Source of the DNA: Verrucomicrobia bacterium UBA3841
GTDB taxonomy: Bacteria; Verrucomicrobiota; Kiritimatiellia; RFP12; UBA1067
Length of the DNA stretch: 64,000 nt
Reading direction: 5' to 3'
Assembly (NCBI GenBank): GCA_002392765.1
Contig: DGHT01000030.1
Coordinates: forward strand, 56,410-120,409
In this document: piece after piece, positions 50,261 through 58,719 of the stretch
Layout: each line of letters opens with the position of its first letter
Numbering within the stretch: position 1 is the stretch's first letter
The notes under the pieces: model-generated
Seen by the model: the letters and a program-made list of their open reading frames with translations, nothing else
The model's database searches: none
What the model was told of the DNA's origin: nothing
Translations under genes and position numbers: made by a program

Positions 50261-52033
50261 ATGGCCATCAAGAGCATAAATGCGGCGATTGTCGTCGAAT
50301 TGGGCATCGTCGCGATCGCGGCGGGCTGCTTCGCGGCAGACTTGCCGCCGTTGCCGAAGCCTGAATGTCCAAGTCCGTTCAGTCTTGACATCAACGACGC
50401 TCATCGTATTCCTTTCGAGAACCCCATGCCGAGACGCGAGACGAAAATCAGGAGCGGACTCTACAACAATCCGGAATTTGCGCTGCCAGGCGTCGTGGCA
50501 ACGCCGGATGCGCGGCTCGGACTCTTCATGAAAAAGCTTCGCGACACGGTGACGGTCAACAGGCGGCTTTTGTTTATAGATGGCAAGGTGATAGCCTGCA
50601 ATCCAAACTGGATACGCGACCATGTGCAGATAATGAAGGGATGGAAGCACTGGGAGTACGACCCGCTGTCGTTCCTGCAGCTCATCATAGATACGCAGCG
50701 CGGCGACGGACAGTTCTTCGAGCTGGTCAAGCAGATTGACGACTACCACTGGACGTATGTCGGCCCGGAATCTTCGCGTCTTTATCCCGAAGACAATATG
50801 GCGCTCGTCCGGCTTGAAGTGGAGGCCGATGTCGAGTATCTTGTCGTCGAGGGCGCATGGCAATACTATCGCATGACCGGCGACGACAAATGGCTTGCAT
50901 CCGTCCTGCCCGCGCTGGAGAAGGGCGTAGACTACATGACGAGCGATCCGATGCGCTGGGAGGAATCTCTCGGTTTGTGCATCCGCCCCTACACCATCGA
51001 CACGTGGGACTTTACCAACGACCCTGCGAGTGGAAGCGACCGCCGCCGGGCTGGGAAACCGCTTTGCGCGATGCATGGCGACAACACGGGCGTCTATCAG
51101 GCGATGAAGCAGCTTGCGTGGATGAACCGGCGTCTTTGCAACGAGGCGAAAGCTGCGGAATGGGACTCTCGCGCCGCGACGCTGCGCGAAAACATCATGA
51201 AGCATCTCTGGAACGGACGTTTCTTCGTCCATCAGCTGCCAGTGCGCGGCGCGAAGCCGCTCGACGGAAACGAATCGAACCGGCTTTCGCTTTCCGATGC
51301 CTATGCGCTCAATCGCGGCATCCTTTCTGGCGACGAGTGCCGCGCCGTCATCGACGCGTTCATCGAACGCGGCAGGACTGCTGGAACATTCTCCGAATTC
51401 TTCACGATAGACCCCGCTTACGAGCCTTCCTTCAACCGGTATAAACCGGGTGAATACGTGAACGGCGCGATCTCGCCGTTCACGGCGGGCGAGCTTGCCA
51501 AGGGCGCGTTCCGCAACGGGCGCGAGGAATATGCCTGGGACATCATTGCGCGGTGGATGCGCAAAGTTGAAAAGGACAAGGATATCTATTTTCTCTACGA
51601 CCGGAAGACGGGCGGTCCCATATCTGCAGACGCCGGACCGAGCGCTTGGGGCGCGGCGGCGCTTCTCGATGCGATCGAAGAGGGACTTGCCGGGATCGTC
51701 GACGCCGGAACAGGCTACGATGTCATCGAGTTTTCGCCGCGCTGGTGCGTGACGCCCTACACGGAGCTTCGGTACGTGACGGGATACGAGGTGTCCAAGA
51801 AGTATGTCGATGTCCGCTACATCGTCCGTCCTTGGGGTCTCAGATGCAACGTCAAGAGCCCGGCGAAGAAGATCGCCGCGCACATTCTGCTTCCCGAAGA
51901 CAAGACGCCGAAAACGCTCCTTGTAAACGGCGAAGAAACGGCTTTTGCGCTCACAACCGTCGGCGAATCCAGATATGTCGATGCCATCGTCACGCCGACG
52001 GGCGGCGTTGCCGATTTCGAAGTGTTGTATTGA
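50261..52033 (+). CDS. Lipoprotein glycoside hydrolase of the (alpha/alpha)6-barrel type
   Basis: 590 aa from ATG 50261, with AAGGAGG 3 bases before. The signal ends in a lipobox, VAIAAGCFA, so it is membrane-anchored. The catalytic region has WIRDHVQIMKGWKHWEYDP, LYPEDNMALVRLEVE, RPYTIDTWDFTNDP, EFFTIDPAYEPSF and the end SADAGPSAWGAAALLDAIEEGLAGI. It resembles a six-hairpin glycosidase-like protein of Verrucomicrobia; the GH family is not certain. It is expressed from a XylR-type operator. Confidence 0.75.
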   Translation: MAIKSINAAIVVELGIVAIAAGCFAADLPPLPKPECPSPFSLDINDAHRIPFENPMPRRETKIRSGLYNNPEFALPGVVATPDARLGLFMKKLRDTVTVNRRLLFIDGKVIACNPNWIRDHVQIMKGWKHWEYDPLSFLQLIIDTQRGDGQFFELVKQIDDYHWTYVGPESSRLYPEDNMALVRLEVEADVEYLVVEGAWQYYRMTGDDKWLASVLPALEKGVDYMTSDPMRWEESLGLCIRPYTIDTWDFTNDPASGSDRRRAGKPLCAMHGDNTGVYQAMKQLAWMNRRLCNEAKAAEWDSRAATLRENIMKHLWNGRFFVHQLPVRGAKPLDGNESNRLSLSDAYALNRGILSGDECRAVIDAFIERGRTAGTFSEFFTIDPAYEPSFNRYKPGEYVNGAISPFTAGELAKGAFRNGREEYAWDIIARWMRKVEKDKDIYFLYDRKTGGPISADAGPSAWGAAALLDAIEEGLAGIVDAGTGYDVIEFSPRWCVTPYTELRYVTGYEVSKKYVDVRYIVRPWGLRCNVKSPAKKIAAHILLPEDKTPKTLLVNGEETAFALTTVGESRYVDAIVTPTGGVADFEVLY

Positions 52034-52064
52034 ACAAATTTAACACCACAAAGGAGAAACACCC

Positions 52065-53675
52065 ATGAAAAAGTTGTTCGCAGCAGCAATTCTCGGAAAT
52101 GCAATGGCGTTGTCCGCAATCGCCGACACGGTCGTGTGGTACGACTTCGACGCTCTCGGCGATGCCGGGACTTCCGTCTCAAAGGAAACGACCGTCGTCA
52201 ACAAGGCCAATCCAGGTGCGCTTGACGCTACGGTTTACAGCATCCGCCACGGGGCAGCGGCGCTGGATGCCGATTCATCGCACATGCCGGCCGCGGCCGG
52301 TGGGTATCCGTACAGCTATCGCATCTACGATCCAATTTCCGGCGCAGTGGCGACATCCGCCGACGGAGCTATCAAGTTTACTACGCCTGCCGATGTATCC
52401 GGCGATGCCACAACAAAAGAAGGCGGTGCGGTGCAAGTCCAGGAAACATCTAGTGGCGAGCTGAGCACTGGTTCTTTTACATTGGAGCTGACGATCCGCC
52501 TCGACCCGGATGCGGGCTTCGTGAAGTCCGCCGCCCAGACGCTCGTCTGCAAGTCGATTTCCGCCTCTGACAATGCTCCAGCATGGGAATTACGGTGGTT
52601 TACTAGCGTTATATGTTTCACCTATTATGACACTGATGGTAAAGAACACAATATATGGGGAATTGGCGACATCGCGGACGGTGAATGGCATCATTTGGCG
52701 TATGTGGTGACAAGTGGAGCATCGTGGCCTTTGAAACGCTATCTCGACTACACGGACAAAGGAGTTGACAGTTTTGCGCCGCGAAGCGGCACCGGACCCC
52801 TCACGATCGGCGCACAGTTCAGCGGTGCGACAGGGATATTCTTAAATCCTTCGCGCGGCGTTTCAATCGGCGAATTCCGCTGGTCGAACAGCGCTTTGTC
52901 TCCGGCGCAGTTTCTGAAAAAGCATGGTCCCGGAACTGGTACGTTGTCATACGTGACGTTCGATGACGGGACAGCCAATGCTTCCTCCGCCTATAGTTCG
53001 CTTTGCGCTGGTACATTTTGGGCTGGGTCAGGGAGCGTTGTGCCAGGGTTTTCCGATGAAGTCCCCGGTGCCGTTATCCGCGACGGACAGGGCGGCCCCA
53101 TTTTCACGAAGTCGAACGAGAAGTCGATTTCCTTCAACGGCATAAACCCGCAGTGCGCCATATACGGAAAGGGATTAAGCAAGCCCCTTGACACTTATTT
53201 TCTCCACAAGCAGCTTGACGGAACCCCGCGGACATCGGGAACAATCGAGTTTTGGATGAAGTCGTCCGAGTCGCAGACGGATTGGTATGGCCCCATAAGG
53301 TTCATGCAGGATTCGAGCCATGTCGCATGGCAGTTTATCTTTGCGTCGGGTAAGTTGTATTTCATGGCCAATGGTACCACTACTCTCGTCGGTGATGGTC
53401 TGCTGGACGGCAAATGGCATCATGTCGCGGCTACATTCAAGCCGAACGAGACAGACAGCAGCAAGACCGATGTTATCACTTATGTGGGCAGGAATCTGGC
53501 CAACACGAAGACAGTTGACGGGCAGATCAAACTCTCATACGACGAGATGACCATGCAATTGGGGCTGGGCTATAAAGGTCTTATCGACGAGCTGCGCATC
53601 TCGGATTGCGCGCTTGAGCCGTCGCAGTTCCTGCGCGCGGAGAACGCGCCTGGTCTTTCGATCTTCATCAGGTGA
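52065..53675 (+). CDS. Exported protein with two LamG/concanavalin-like domains
   Basis: 536 aa. Signal peptide MKKLFAAAILGNAMALSAIAD. Two beta-jelly-roll domains: the first has GSFTLELTIRLDPDAGFV, DGEWHHLAYVV, GPLTIGAQFSG and IGEFRWSNSALSPAQFL; the second repeats DGKWHHVAATF and LGLGYKGLIDELRISDCALEPSQFLRA. This is the LamG_3 pattern. It probably binds glycans on the surface and is a likely partner of the neighbouring hydrolases. AAAGGAG precedes the ATG. Confidence 0.82.
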   Translation: MKKLFAAAILGNAMALSAIADTVVWYDFDALGDAGTSVSKETTVVNKANPGALDATVYSIRHGAAALDADSSHMPAAAGGYPYSYRIYDPISGAVATSADGAIKFTTPADVSGDATTKEGGAVQVQETSSGELSTGSFTLELTIRLDPDAGFVKSAAQTLVCKSISASDNAPAWELRWFTSVICFTYYDTDGKEHNIWGIGDIADGEWHHLAYVVTSGASWPLKRYLDYTDKGVDSFAPRSGTGPLTIGAQFSGATGIFLNPSRGVSIGEFRWSNSALSPAQFLKKHGPGTGTLSYVTFDDGTANASSAYSSLCAGTFWAGSGSVVPGFSDEVPGAVIRDGQGGPIFTKSNEKSISFNGINPQCAIYGKGLSKPLDTYFLHKQLDGTPRTSGTIEFWMKSSESQTDWYGPIRFMQDSSHVAWQFIFASGKLYFMANGTTTLVGDGLLDGKWHHVAATFKPNETDSSKTDVITYVGRNLANTKTVDGQIKLSYDEMTMQLGLGYKGLIDELRISDCALEPSQFLRAENAPGLSIFIR

Positions 53676-53696
53676 CAGTAGCATCCTGGTGTAAAC

Positions 53697-56600
53697 ATGC
53701 TCAAGATTATTCCGCTTGTCGTCCTGGCGGCGATATGCTTTGCGGACACTGACGAGCTTGATGTGCGCCTACGTCCAATGGTCGTCGGGTGCGGAAACGC
53801 GCAGCTTCCGGCTCTGCCGGTCTCCCGTGCGCCGTTCGAGCGGTCGGCGGAGGTTTCGCGGCGGCCTGTGACGCTTGCCACATGGCCGTTTCATCCGCAG
53901 GGAGGATGGACTCTTCTCGGCGAGGAGCGGCTGACTACCTGGGCGGAATTCAGAAGTGGCGACAAGTCCGTTGTTGCAAATGGCTACGAAGGACGCATAC
54001 ATACAGTTGGCAGAACCGGATTCGGCAAACTTGTATTCTATCGCGGCGGCAGCGAGTCGGCGACCCTTGCCGAGAGGGATAAGTCGGATATATACGCACG
54101 TGAACTTCTTTCATGGCTGGAGATACGTGCGCTGGATGGCTCAAAGCAGTATTCGCGCTACATGGAATGTTATTCAAACGCCACGATCAGGGTTGATGAA
54201 AAGGCAGCGCGGGTTGACTGGACTCGTCCATGCAATGGTGCGGCGGCGCGGTATTCGCTCGTCCCCGCTGGCGATGGAAAACTGGCGCTGGAATGGGAAA
54301 CGCCCTCCGTGCCTGTCGAATTCCGGCTTTATCTCTGCGGCAGTTCCACGAACGGACAGCATGGCGTGGAAAACGGTACGCGAATCTATGTGAACCGCGA
54401 CCGAGAGACGGATCGCGTGGAGATCGCGTTTCCGGATGGAACGGCGCGGGCGGAAGGGACTTCCACGTATGTCTGGCGCACGGATGCCGCGTCAGGCCGC
54501 GTCATGATCGACCTCTGCGGCTCTACAATTCCCAACTCCTCCACTCCCAACTCACCCACTCCCACCTCCGGCATCATCGACTTCTGGGCGGAGGATGCGC
54601 TCGACGTCCCGCCCGATCCGACGGGCAACCTCCTCGCGAACGGAAGTTTCGAACAGGGGCTCACCGGGTGGAATTACTGGTGGAATGGCGAACCGTGGAG
54701 CGTTGTAGCCGCGACGGGCGAGCCGCTGGAGTCGATAACCGGCGAGGCGAAAGTCGGCGACAGGGCACTTCGCATGAGAAGCAGCAAGCCGCGCGGAACG
54801 TACGAGGCAATCCAGTCCGCGCCGATGTCGATTATGCCAGGCGTTGAACACGCTCTATCCGCATGGGTGAAACGTGCGTCGGGCGAGCAGGGCGAGGCGA
54901 AAATCGTATTTACCGTTGACCCGGTTGCGCGAAGGTTCAATCTCGTGACAAAGCCGGACGGCAGCGAAGCAAAACTCATTGTGCCACTTGCAGACGACGA
55001 ATGGCATTTTGTGGAAATGCCGTTTGTCTCGGAGTGCGGCGACTGCAAAATCGTCATGTCCGGCAGTGGCGCAGCGGTTGTCGTGGACGGCGTGCGCGTT
55101 GAACGTGGGGATTTGTCTCACGCAGAGACGCAGAGCCGCAGAGAGGGTGGGTCTGGCGCACCGCGCATGCCGCAATACGTAGAAGGGAGGCTCGAAACGT
55201 CGAATCCTGACAACCTGCTCACCTTCGGCGCACCCATCAATGCGCGGTTGGCCCTCTCCGGTTCGGACGGCGCGAAAGGTGCGGTGCGCGTCACGGTTCG
55301 TAATTTCTACAACGAAACGGTTTTTAAAAAAGCGTTCAAGTTCAAGTTGCCGAAAGACAAGGTTCTTCCGCTCGACTTCGATTCGGCGAAATTGGGAACA
55401 GGTGTCTTCGTGCTTGGTACGGAATTTCTGCTGAATGTTGCTTCCGCTACTGGGAGTTTTGGAGTTTCGGAGAAATGTGATTTTGAGGTATCAGAACTCT
55501 CCAAGACTCCCAAACTCCACGAAGCGAAAGCAATTGCTACAAGGTATCGTGGACCCTATCAGCGGTTTGCAATACTGAAGCCGCTCGGCGGCAAACACCG
55601 GACCGCCGACTTCTACTTGCAGCTTGGCTGGTATGAGAAGAGTTCCAACGGCGAGAAACTTGCCGACTACGCCCGCGACCTTGGCATAATGGCGACAAAC
55701 TGGCGGACGAACGGCCGATTTGCTGATACGAATGCGCCTGAAACGCAGCTTCGTAAGAAATGCGGTTTCGCAAACCGCCTGCATGTCGTTTCGTCGGAAC
55801 TGGCCGCAATGTATCCAGATCTATGCAAGCCGGGGATGCCGTGCCATCCCAAGTCCCTTACCAATGCCGTGCCGGAGAAAGTCGCGTTCATCGAGAAGGC
55901 GGCATACGAAGTCGGCTTGAAGGCCGCGCCAGACGACAACTGGTGGGCGTTCTATAACGAGGAGGACGCCGAATTGGCGACAATCCGCTATGCGAAGACG
56001 CACGAGGAACGCCTCAAGGCATGCGAAGACTGGTTCCAGTACCAGTATGCCTGCTGGAAGGGTCTCAAAAGGGCATTTGATGAACGTGGTATCGCGCTTA
56101 TGTATGCGCCTACTCACGGGTGCTGTTACTACAATCCAGACTGGCACGGACGCGACACCATGGATTGCTATATGGAAGTTGCCGGTTCTCACGGCTTTCG
56201 GTATGACTTCATAGCTGTCCATGCCTACGGTGCCATTGACGGTTCGTTTCTCGGGAAGTTCGACCGCGACGAGAATGCGTCGATTCTTTTGGCGCGTATG
56301 GCGGAATATGGTTATCCAGAAACGACGCCTGTCATGTTTTCGGAGGGATTTAATATTCTGCCTTTCTACATGCCTCGCTGGGGAGCCGTGGCATTTGCGG
56401 ACGCATATTCAAACGGCGGCCCGGCATCGCTCGACCTTGGCTGGCGCGAGTTTCTTCAGGCGGGTGCTATGGCTCGGCTCTACATCATGGATCTCAAATA
56501 CTGGCCAAGACTCAAAAACAGCCACACGTGGCAACACCGGCTTGTAGCTGATGCGCGGATGTCGCCTTTTATGTGGAACATGGTGCCGAATACGCTCGGC

Positions 56601-56945
56601 CATCTACTGCCGTCGCCCAAGTTCGTCGGCGACGTGAAGCGCGACGGCTGGCGCGCGTATGTCTTTCGCCAGGGCGACTACGGCGTAGCGGCTGTCTGGA
56701 CGAACGAACGTCAGGCGGAGCTGGGACGCAATAAGGGGATGACGCTGAAACTCCCGCTCCCAGACGACGCGCGTTTTGTCGACCTCATGGGCAACCCTCG
56801 TTCCCCCGCCTTCGCCAAGGCTTCGGCGGGCAAGCCGTTCCCCGATCCCCGTTCCCCGATCCTCCTCCCCCTCACCCCCGCACCGCTCTTCATCGTCTCG
56901 CGTGATGCAGAAGGATTGCTGAAAGCGTTTGGCGGTGTGAATTAG
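53697..56945 (+). CDS. Large exported glycan-active protein with carbohydrate-binding and TIM-barrel-like regions
   Basis: 1082 aa. Signal peptide MLKIIPLVVLAAICFA. Residues 20-280 look like a beta domain. About 300-430 is CBM-like (LLANGSFEQGLTGWNYWWNG). About 620-960 is barrel-like, with DDNWWAFYNEEDAE, YDFIAVHAYGAIDGSF and PVMFSEGFNI, which may hold the acid/base and nucleophile Glu as in GH39-like enzymes (inference). The C-terminus has DARFVDLMGNP. Four repeats lie in frame: STPNSPTPTSG (54526-54569), SHAETQSRREGG (55116-55147), SPAFAKASAGKP (56798-56835), and a GGAGTTTTGGAGTT stretch near 55449. Confidence 0.7.
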   Translation: MLKIIPLVVLAAICFADTDELDVRLRPMVVGCGNAQLPALPVSRAPFERSAEVSRRPVTLATWPFHPQGGWTLLGEERLTTWAEFRSGDKSVVANGYEGRIHTVGRTGFGKLVFYRGGSESATLAERDKSDIYARELLSWLEIRALDGSKQYSRYMECYSNATIRVDEKAARVDWTRPCNGAAARYSLVPAGDGKLALEWETPSVPVEFRLYLCGSSTNGQHGVENGTRIYVNRDRETDRVEIAFPDGTARAEGTSTYVWRTDAASGRVMIDLCGSTIPNSSTPNSPTPTSGIIDFWAEDALDVPPDPTGNLLANGSFEQGLTGWNYWWNGEPWSVVAATGEPLESITGEAKVGDRALRMRSSKPRGTYEAIQSAPMSIMPGVEHALSAWVKRASGEQGEAKIVFTVDPVARRFNLVTKPDGSEAKLIVPLADDEWHFVEMPFVSECGDCKIVMSGSGAAVVVDGVRVERGDLSHAETQSRREGGSGAPRMPQYVEGRLETSNPDNLLTFGAPINARLALSGSDGAKGAVRVTVRNFYNETVFKKAFKFKLPKDKVLPLDFDSAKLGTGVFVLGTEFLLNVASATGSFGVSEKCDFEVSELSKTPKLHEAKAIATRYRGPYQRFAILKPLGGKHRTADFYLQLGWYEKSSNGEKLADYARDLGIMATNWRTNGRFADTNAPETQLRKKCGFANRLHVVSSELAAMYPDLCKPGMPCHPKSLTNAVPEKVAFIEKAAYEVGLKAAPDDNWWAFYNEEDAELATIRYAKTHEERLKACEDWFQYQYACWKGLKRAFDERGIALMYAPTHGCCYYNPDWHGRDTMDCYMEVAGSHGFRYDFIAVHAYGAIDGSFLGKFDRDENASILLARMAEYGYPETTPVMFSEGFNILPFYMPRWGAVAFADAYSNGGPASLDLGWREFLQAGAMARLYIMDLKYWPRLKNSHTWQHRLVADARMSPFMWNMVPNTLGHLLPSPKFVGDVKRDGWRAYVFRQGDYGVAAVWTNERQAELGRNKGMTLKLPLPDDARFVDLMGNPRSPAFAKASAGKPFPDPRSPILLPLTPAPLFIVSRDAEGLLKAFGGVN
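54526..54569 (+). repeat. In-frame CTCCCAACT microsatellite
   Basis: Runs of CCCAACTCC and CCACTCCC units code for STIPNSSTPNSPTPT between a beta domain and the CBM-like domain, as a linker. Confidence 0.6.
55116..55147 (+). repeat. In-frame CGCAGAG repeat
   Basis: TCTCACGCAGAGACGCAGAG and following CCGCAGAGAGGG code for SHAETQSRREGG. Similar to 20122-20139. Confidence 0.65.
55468..55494 (+). repeat. 27-bp dispersed repeat, copy 1
   Basis: Same as 58067-58093 with two differences (see findings). Within the coding region of the 1082-aa protein. Confidence 0.6.
56798..56875 (+). repeat. In-frame palindromic FAKASAGK element and CCCCGATCC repeat
   Basis: GCCTTCGCCAAGGCTTCGGC, with GGGCAAG after it, forms a near-palindrome and codes for AFAKASAGK; CCGATCCCCGTTCCCCGATC follows. 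This protein-coding palindrome type is known from memory in several bacterial groups. Confidence 0.65.
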
Positions 56946-56946
56946 A

Positions 56947-56999
56947 CCGAAGTTCCACGGGTTTGCAATACTCCGCATAGCAAACCCATGGAACTTCGG
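56947..56999. terminator. Hairpin between convergent genes, probable bidirectional terminator
   Basis: A 20-bp stem: CCGAAGTTCCACGGGTTTGC (56947-56966) pairs with 56980-56999 with one G-T-type mismatch, 13-base loop. No U-run is present. It separates the 3' end of the 1082-aa gene from the 3' end of the minus-strand toxin-antitoxin-like module. Confidence 0.6.
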
Positions 57000-57007
57000 C
57001 TTAAACA

Positions 57008-57223
57008 TTATGCCGCGTTGCGGAAGAGATAGTAAAGCTGCTGGGGGCTATATGTCCAGAGCTTCGTGGACTCGTCTTCCAACTTCGCATAGAACGGCGT
57101 ATCGTAGAAGCGCATCATCGCCTCAAGCGTAGAGACGCCGAGATCCTTCGCCCAAAGCTGCGCGAGCCCCGCGACCTTCCAGTGCAGGAGCATATAGACG
57201 TTTGACTGGTTTATTTCTGCCAT
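57008..57223 (-). CDS. Small helical protein next to a DUF3990 toxin-like gene
   Basis: 71 aa from ATG 57223, which has GAGGAGG 6 bases upstream; a longer in-frame start lacks this. MAEINQSNVYMLLHWKVAGLAQLWAKDLGVSTLEAMMRFYDTPFYAKLEDESTKLWTYSPQQLYYLF: the E(S/E)TKLW...SPxxLY end is typical of small proteins that sit beside DUF3990 genes. It may be an antitoxin or adaptor. It overlaps the DUF3990 gene by 13 bases. Confidence 0.6.
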   Translation of the reverse strand: MAEINQSNVYMLLHWKVAGLAQLWAKDLGVSTLEAMMRFYDTPFYAKLEDESTKLWTYSPQQLYYLFRNAA

Positions 57224-57705
57224 ACGACCTCCTCGCTCCCTTGAAATGAAAGACAAGACAATGCCTCTTCCGTGTGAAATAGTATTTGGTCGAAAAGCCG
57301 CCGGGTCTTCAGCCGCTCAATCAGCATCTCGAAAGAGATGATGCCACCCTCGTAGAGCGTAAGCGACGTATAGACCTGATCATTCGCCACAGGCCCCCTT
57401 ACATAGTCAAAGTCATGACTGAAACTTGGACGCTTGCGATTCGCAGAGACAAAATCCGCCCATTCGCGGGTGGGGCTTTCAAAGGTCTTTCCCTTGAACT
57501 GCCCACCAAACAGCCGCTCGTCAAGTTCATAGACCGAAACAACGCCCTTGGCTTTATTGAGACGGTTTCCCTTTGTCTTCACAAACCGGCAAGCCTGTTC
57601 AAAGGAACTAGTGACGTAAAACCCTATTCCAAAATCGCCGACATTGGTTCCGCGTCGGATTTCAGGATTTCCAACCTCCTCCAAGCCACCATGATACACT
57701 TTCAT
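57211..57705 (-). CDS. DUF3990 protein, ADP-ribosyltransferase-like toxin candidate
   Basis: 164 aa. VYHGGLEEVGNPEIRR, then DFGIGFYVTSSFEQACRFVKTKG, is the DUF3990 N-terminal pattern (HxG...DFGxGFYxT), a fold related to ADP-ribosyltransferases by family descriptions I recall. It also has VSVYELDERLFGG and WADFVSANR. AAGGAG precedes the ATG at 57705, which overlaps the upstream DUF3791 stop. With the small flanking proteins it makes a toxin-antitoxin-like module. Confidence 0.75.
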   Translation of the reverse strand: MKVYHGGLEEVGNPEIRRGTNVGDFGIGFYVTSSFEQACRFVKTKGNRLNKAKGVVSVYELDERLFGGQFKGKTFESPTREWADFVSANRKRPSFSHDFDYVRGPVANDQVYTSLTLYEGGIISFEMLIERLKTRRLFDQILFHTEEALSCLSFQGSEEVVWQK

Positions 57706-57947
57706 GCAGGCTCCTTTCTGACAGACATGAACTCGTCGATGTAGGCCACTATCTGTCTCTCGCCAAAGGAGTGCAGTATGTCGTATTCCTCGTAAAGGTA
57801 CTTCTCGACACCATACTTGCGGAATAGGTCGGCCACCTCACGTCCGCTGATGCCGTGGATTGTCTTGTAGCATTCAATGCAAAACGCAACGAAGGTGACG
57901 ATTTTCTCGTCATCTTTCACGCTCGCATTTTCAAGCTTTACTGCCAT
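57702..57947 (-). CDS. DUF3791 protein, likely antitoxin or partner
   Basis: 81 aa. VTFVAFCIECYKTIHGISGREVADLFRKYGVEKYLYEEYDILHSFGERQIVAYIDEFM matches the DUF3791 pattern. AAAGGA precedes the ATG. It is the first gene of the module, overlapping the DUF3990 start by 4 bases. Confidence 0.75.
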   Translation of the reverse strand: MAVKLENASVKDDEKIVTFVAFCIECYKTIHGISGREVADLFRKYGVEKYLYEEYDILHSFGERQIVAYIDEFMSVRKEPA

Positions 57948-58066
57948 TTGCTACAATTTCCTTTGAACCTCGCTGTTTCAGGGCATAGTATCTCTAATAA
58001 GCAAGTGTAGGTAATATACTAAATTTCGTGGCGAAAGTCAATGGGGAAGTCAGGGGTCGTGAGTGC

Positions 58067-58093
58067 CGGAGAAATTTGATTTTGAGGTGTCAG
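58067..58093 (+). repeat. 27-bp dispersed repeat, copy 2
   Basis: CGGAGAAATTTGATTTTGAG and GTGTCAG; 25 of 27 bases match 55468-55494. It covers the 3' end of the response regulator gene. Confidence 0.6.
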
Positions 58094-58719
58094 GGTTCCG
58101 GCAGCAGATGCTTGCGCAGGGCGATGGCGGTCGCCTCGGTGCGGTTTGCGGCTCTCAGCTTCTGGAAGAGCGCGATCGTGTGCTCCCTCACGGCGGTCGG
58201 CGTGATGCCGAGTTCTTTCGCGATGTCGTTGTTCGAAAGCCCTCTGACGATCGATCCGAGGATGTCTTTCTGCCGGGGAGTGAGCGGCTCGACCGGCGGG
58301 TCGCTTGCAAGAAGTTTGGCTACATCGTGCGATATGTACGTTTTCCCGGAGGCGGCGGCGCGTATGGCGCTGACGAGTTCCGTCTCCGCGGCGGACTTGA
58401 AAATCGCCCCTGCCGCACCGTTGCCGATGGCGCTCGCTATCATGTCCGAGGTGGGGAAGGTCGTGAAGAGCACGACTTTCGTCTCCGGCAGCTTTGCGGA
58501 TATCTCGGCTGTTGCATCTGCGCCGTTGAGGACGGGCATCATGAGATCCATCACGACGACATCGGGTTTCAGCCGGAGCGCTTCGTCCACCGCCATCCGT
58601 CCGTTCACGGCCTGCCCAGCGAGAATCATGTCTTCTTCTATCTCCAGCAGCGTCGCAAGCCCCATGCGGACGATCGAATGGTCGTCAGCTATCAGAACGC
58701 TGATCTTCTTCCCGCTCAT
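58090..58719 (-). CDS. NarL/FixJ-type response regulator
   Basis: 209 aa. Receiver: ISVLIADDHSIVRMGLATLL with the acid pair, phosphorylated Asp in VVVMDLMMPVLNGADA, and Lys in GAAGAIFKSA. LuxR-type HTH: LTPRQKDILGSIVRGLSNNDIAKELGITPTAVREHTIALFQKL. It is controlled by the sensor kinase 4 bases upstream (ATGA overlap). Targets unknown. Confidence 0.93.
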   Translation of the reverse strand: MSGKKISVLIADDHSIVRMGLATLLEIEEDMILAGQAVNGRMAVDEALRLKPDVVVMDLMMPVLNGADATAEISAKLPETKVVLFTTFPTSDMIASAIGNGAAGAIFKSAAETELVSAIRAAASGKTYISHDVAKLLASDPPVEPLTPRQKDILGSIVRGLSNNDIAKELGITPTAVREHTIALFQKLRAANRTEATAIALRKHLLPEP

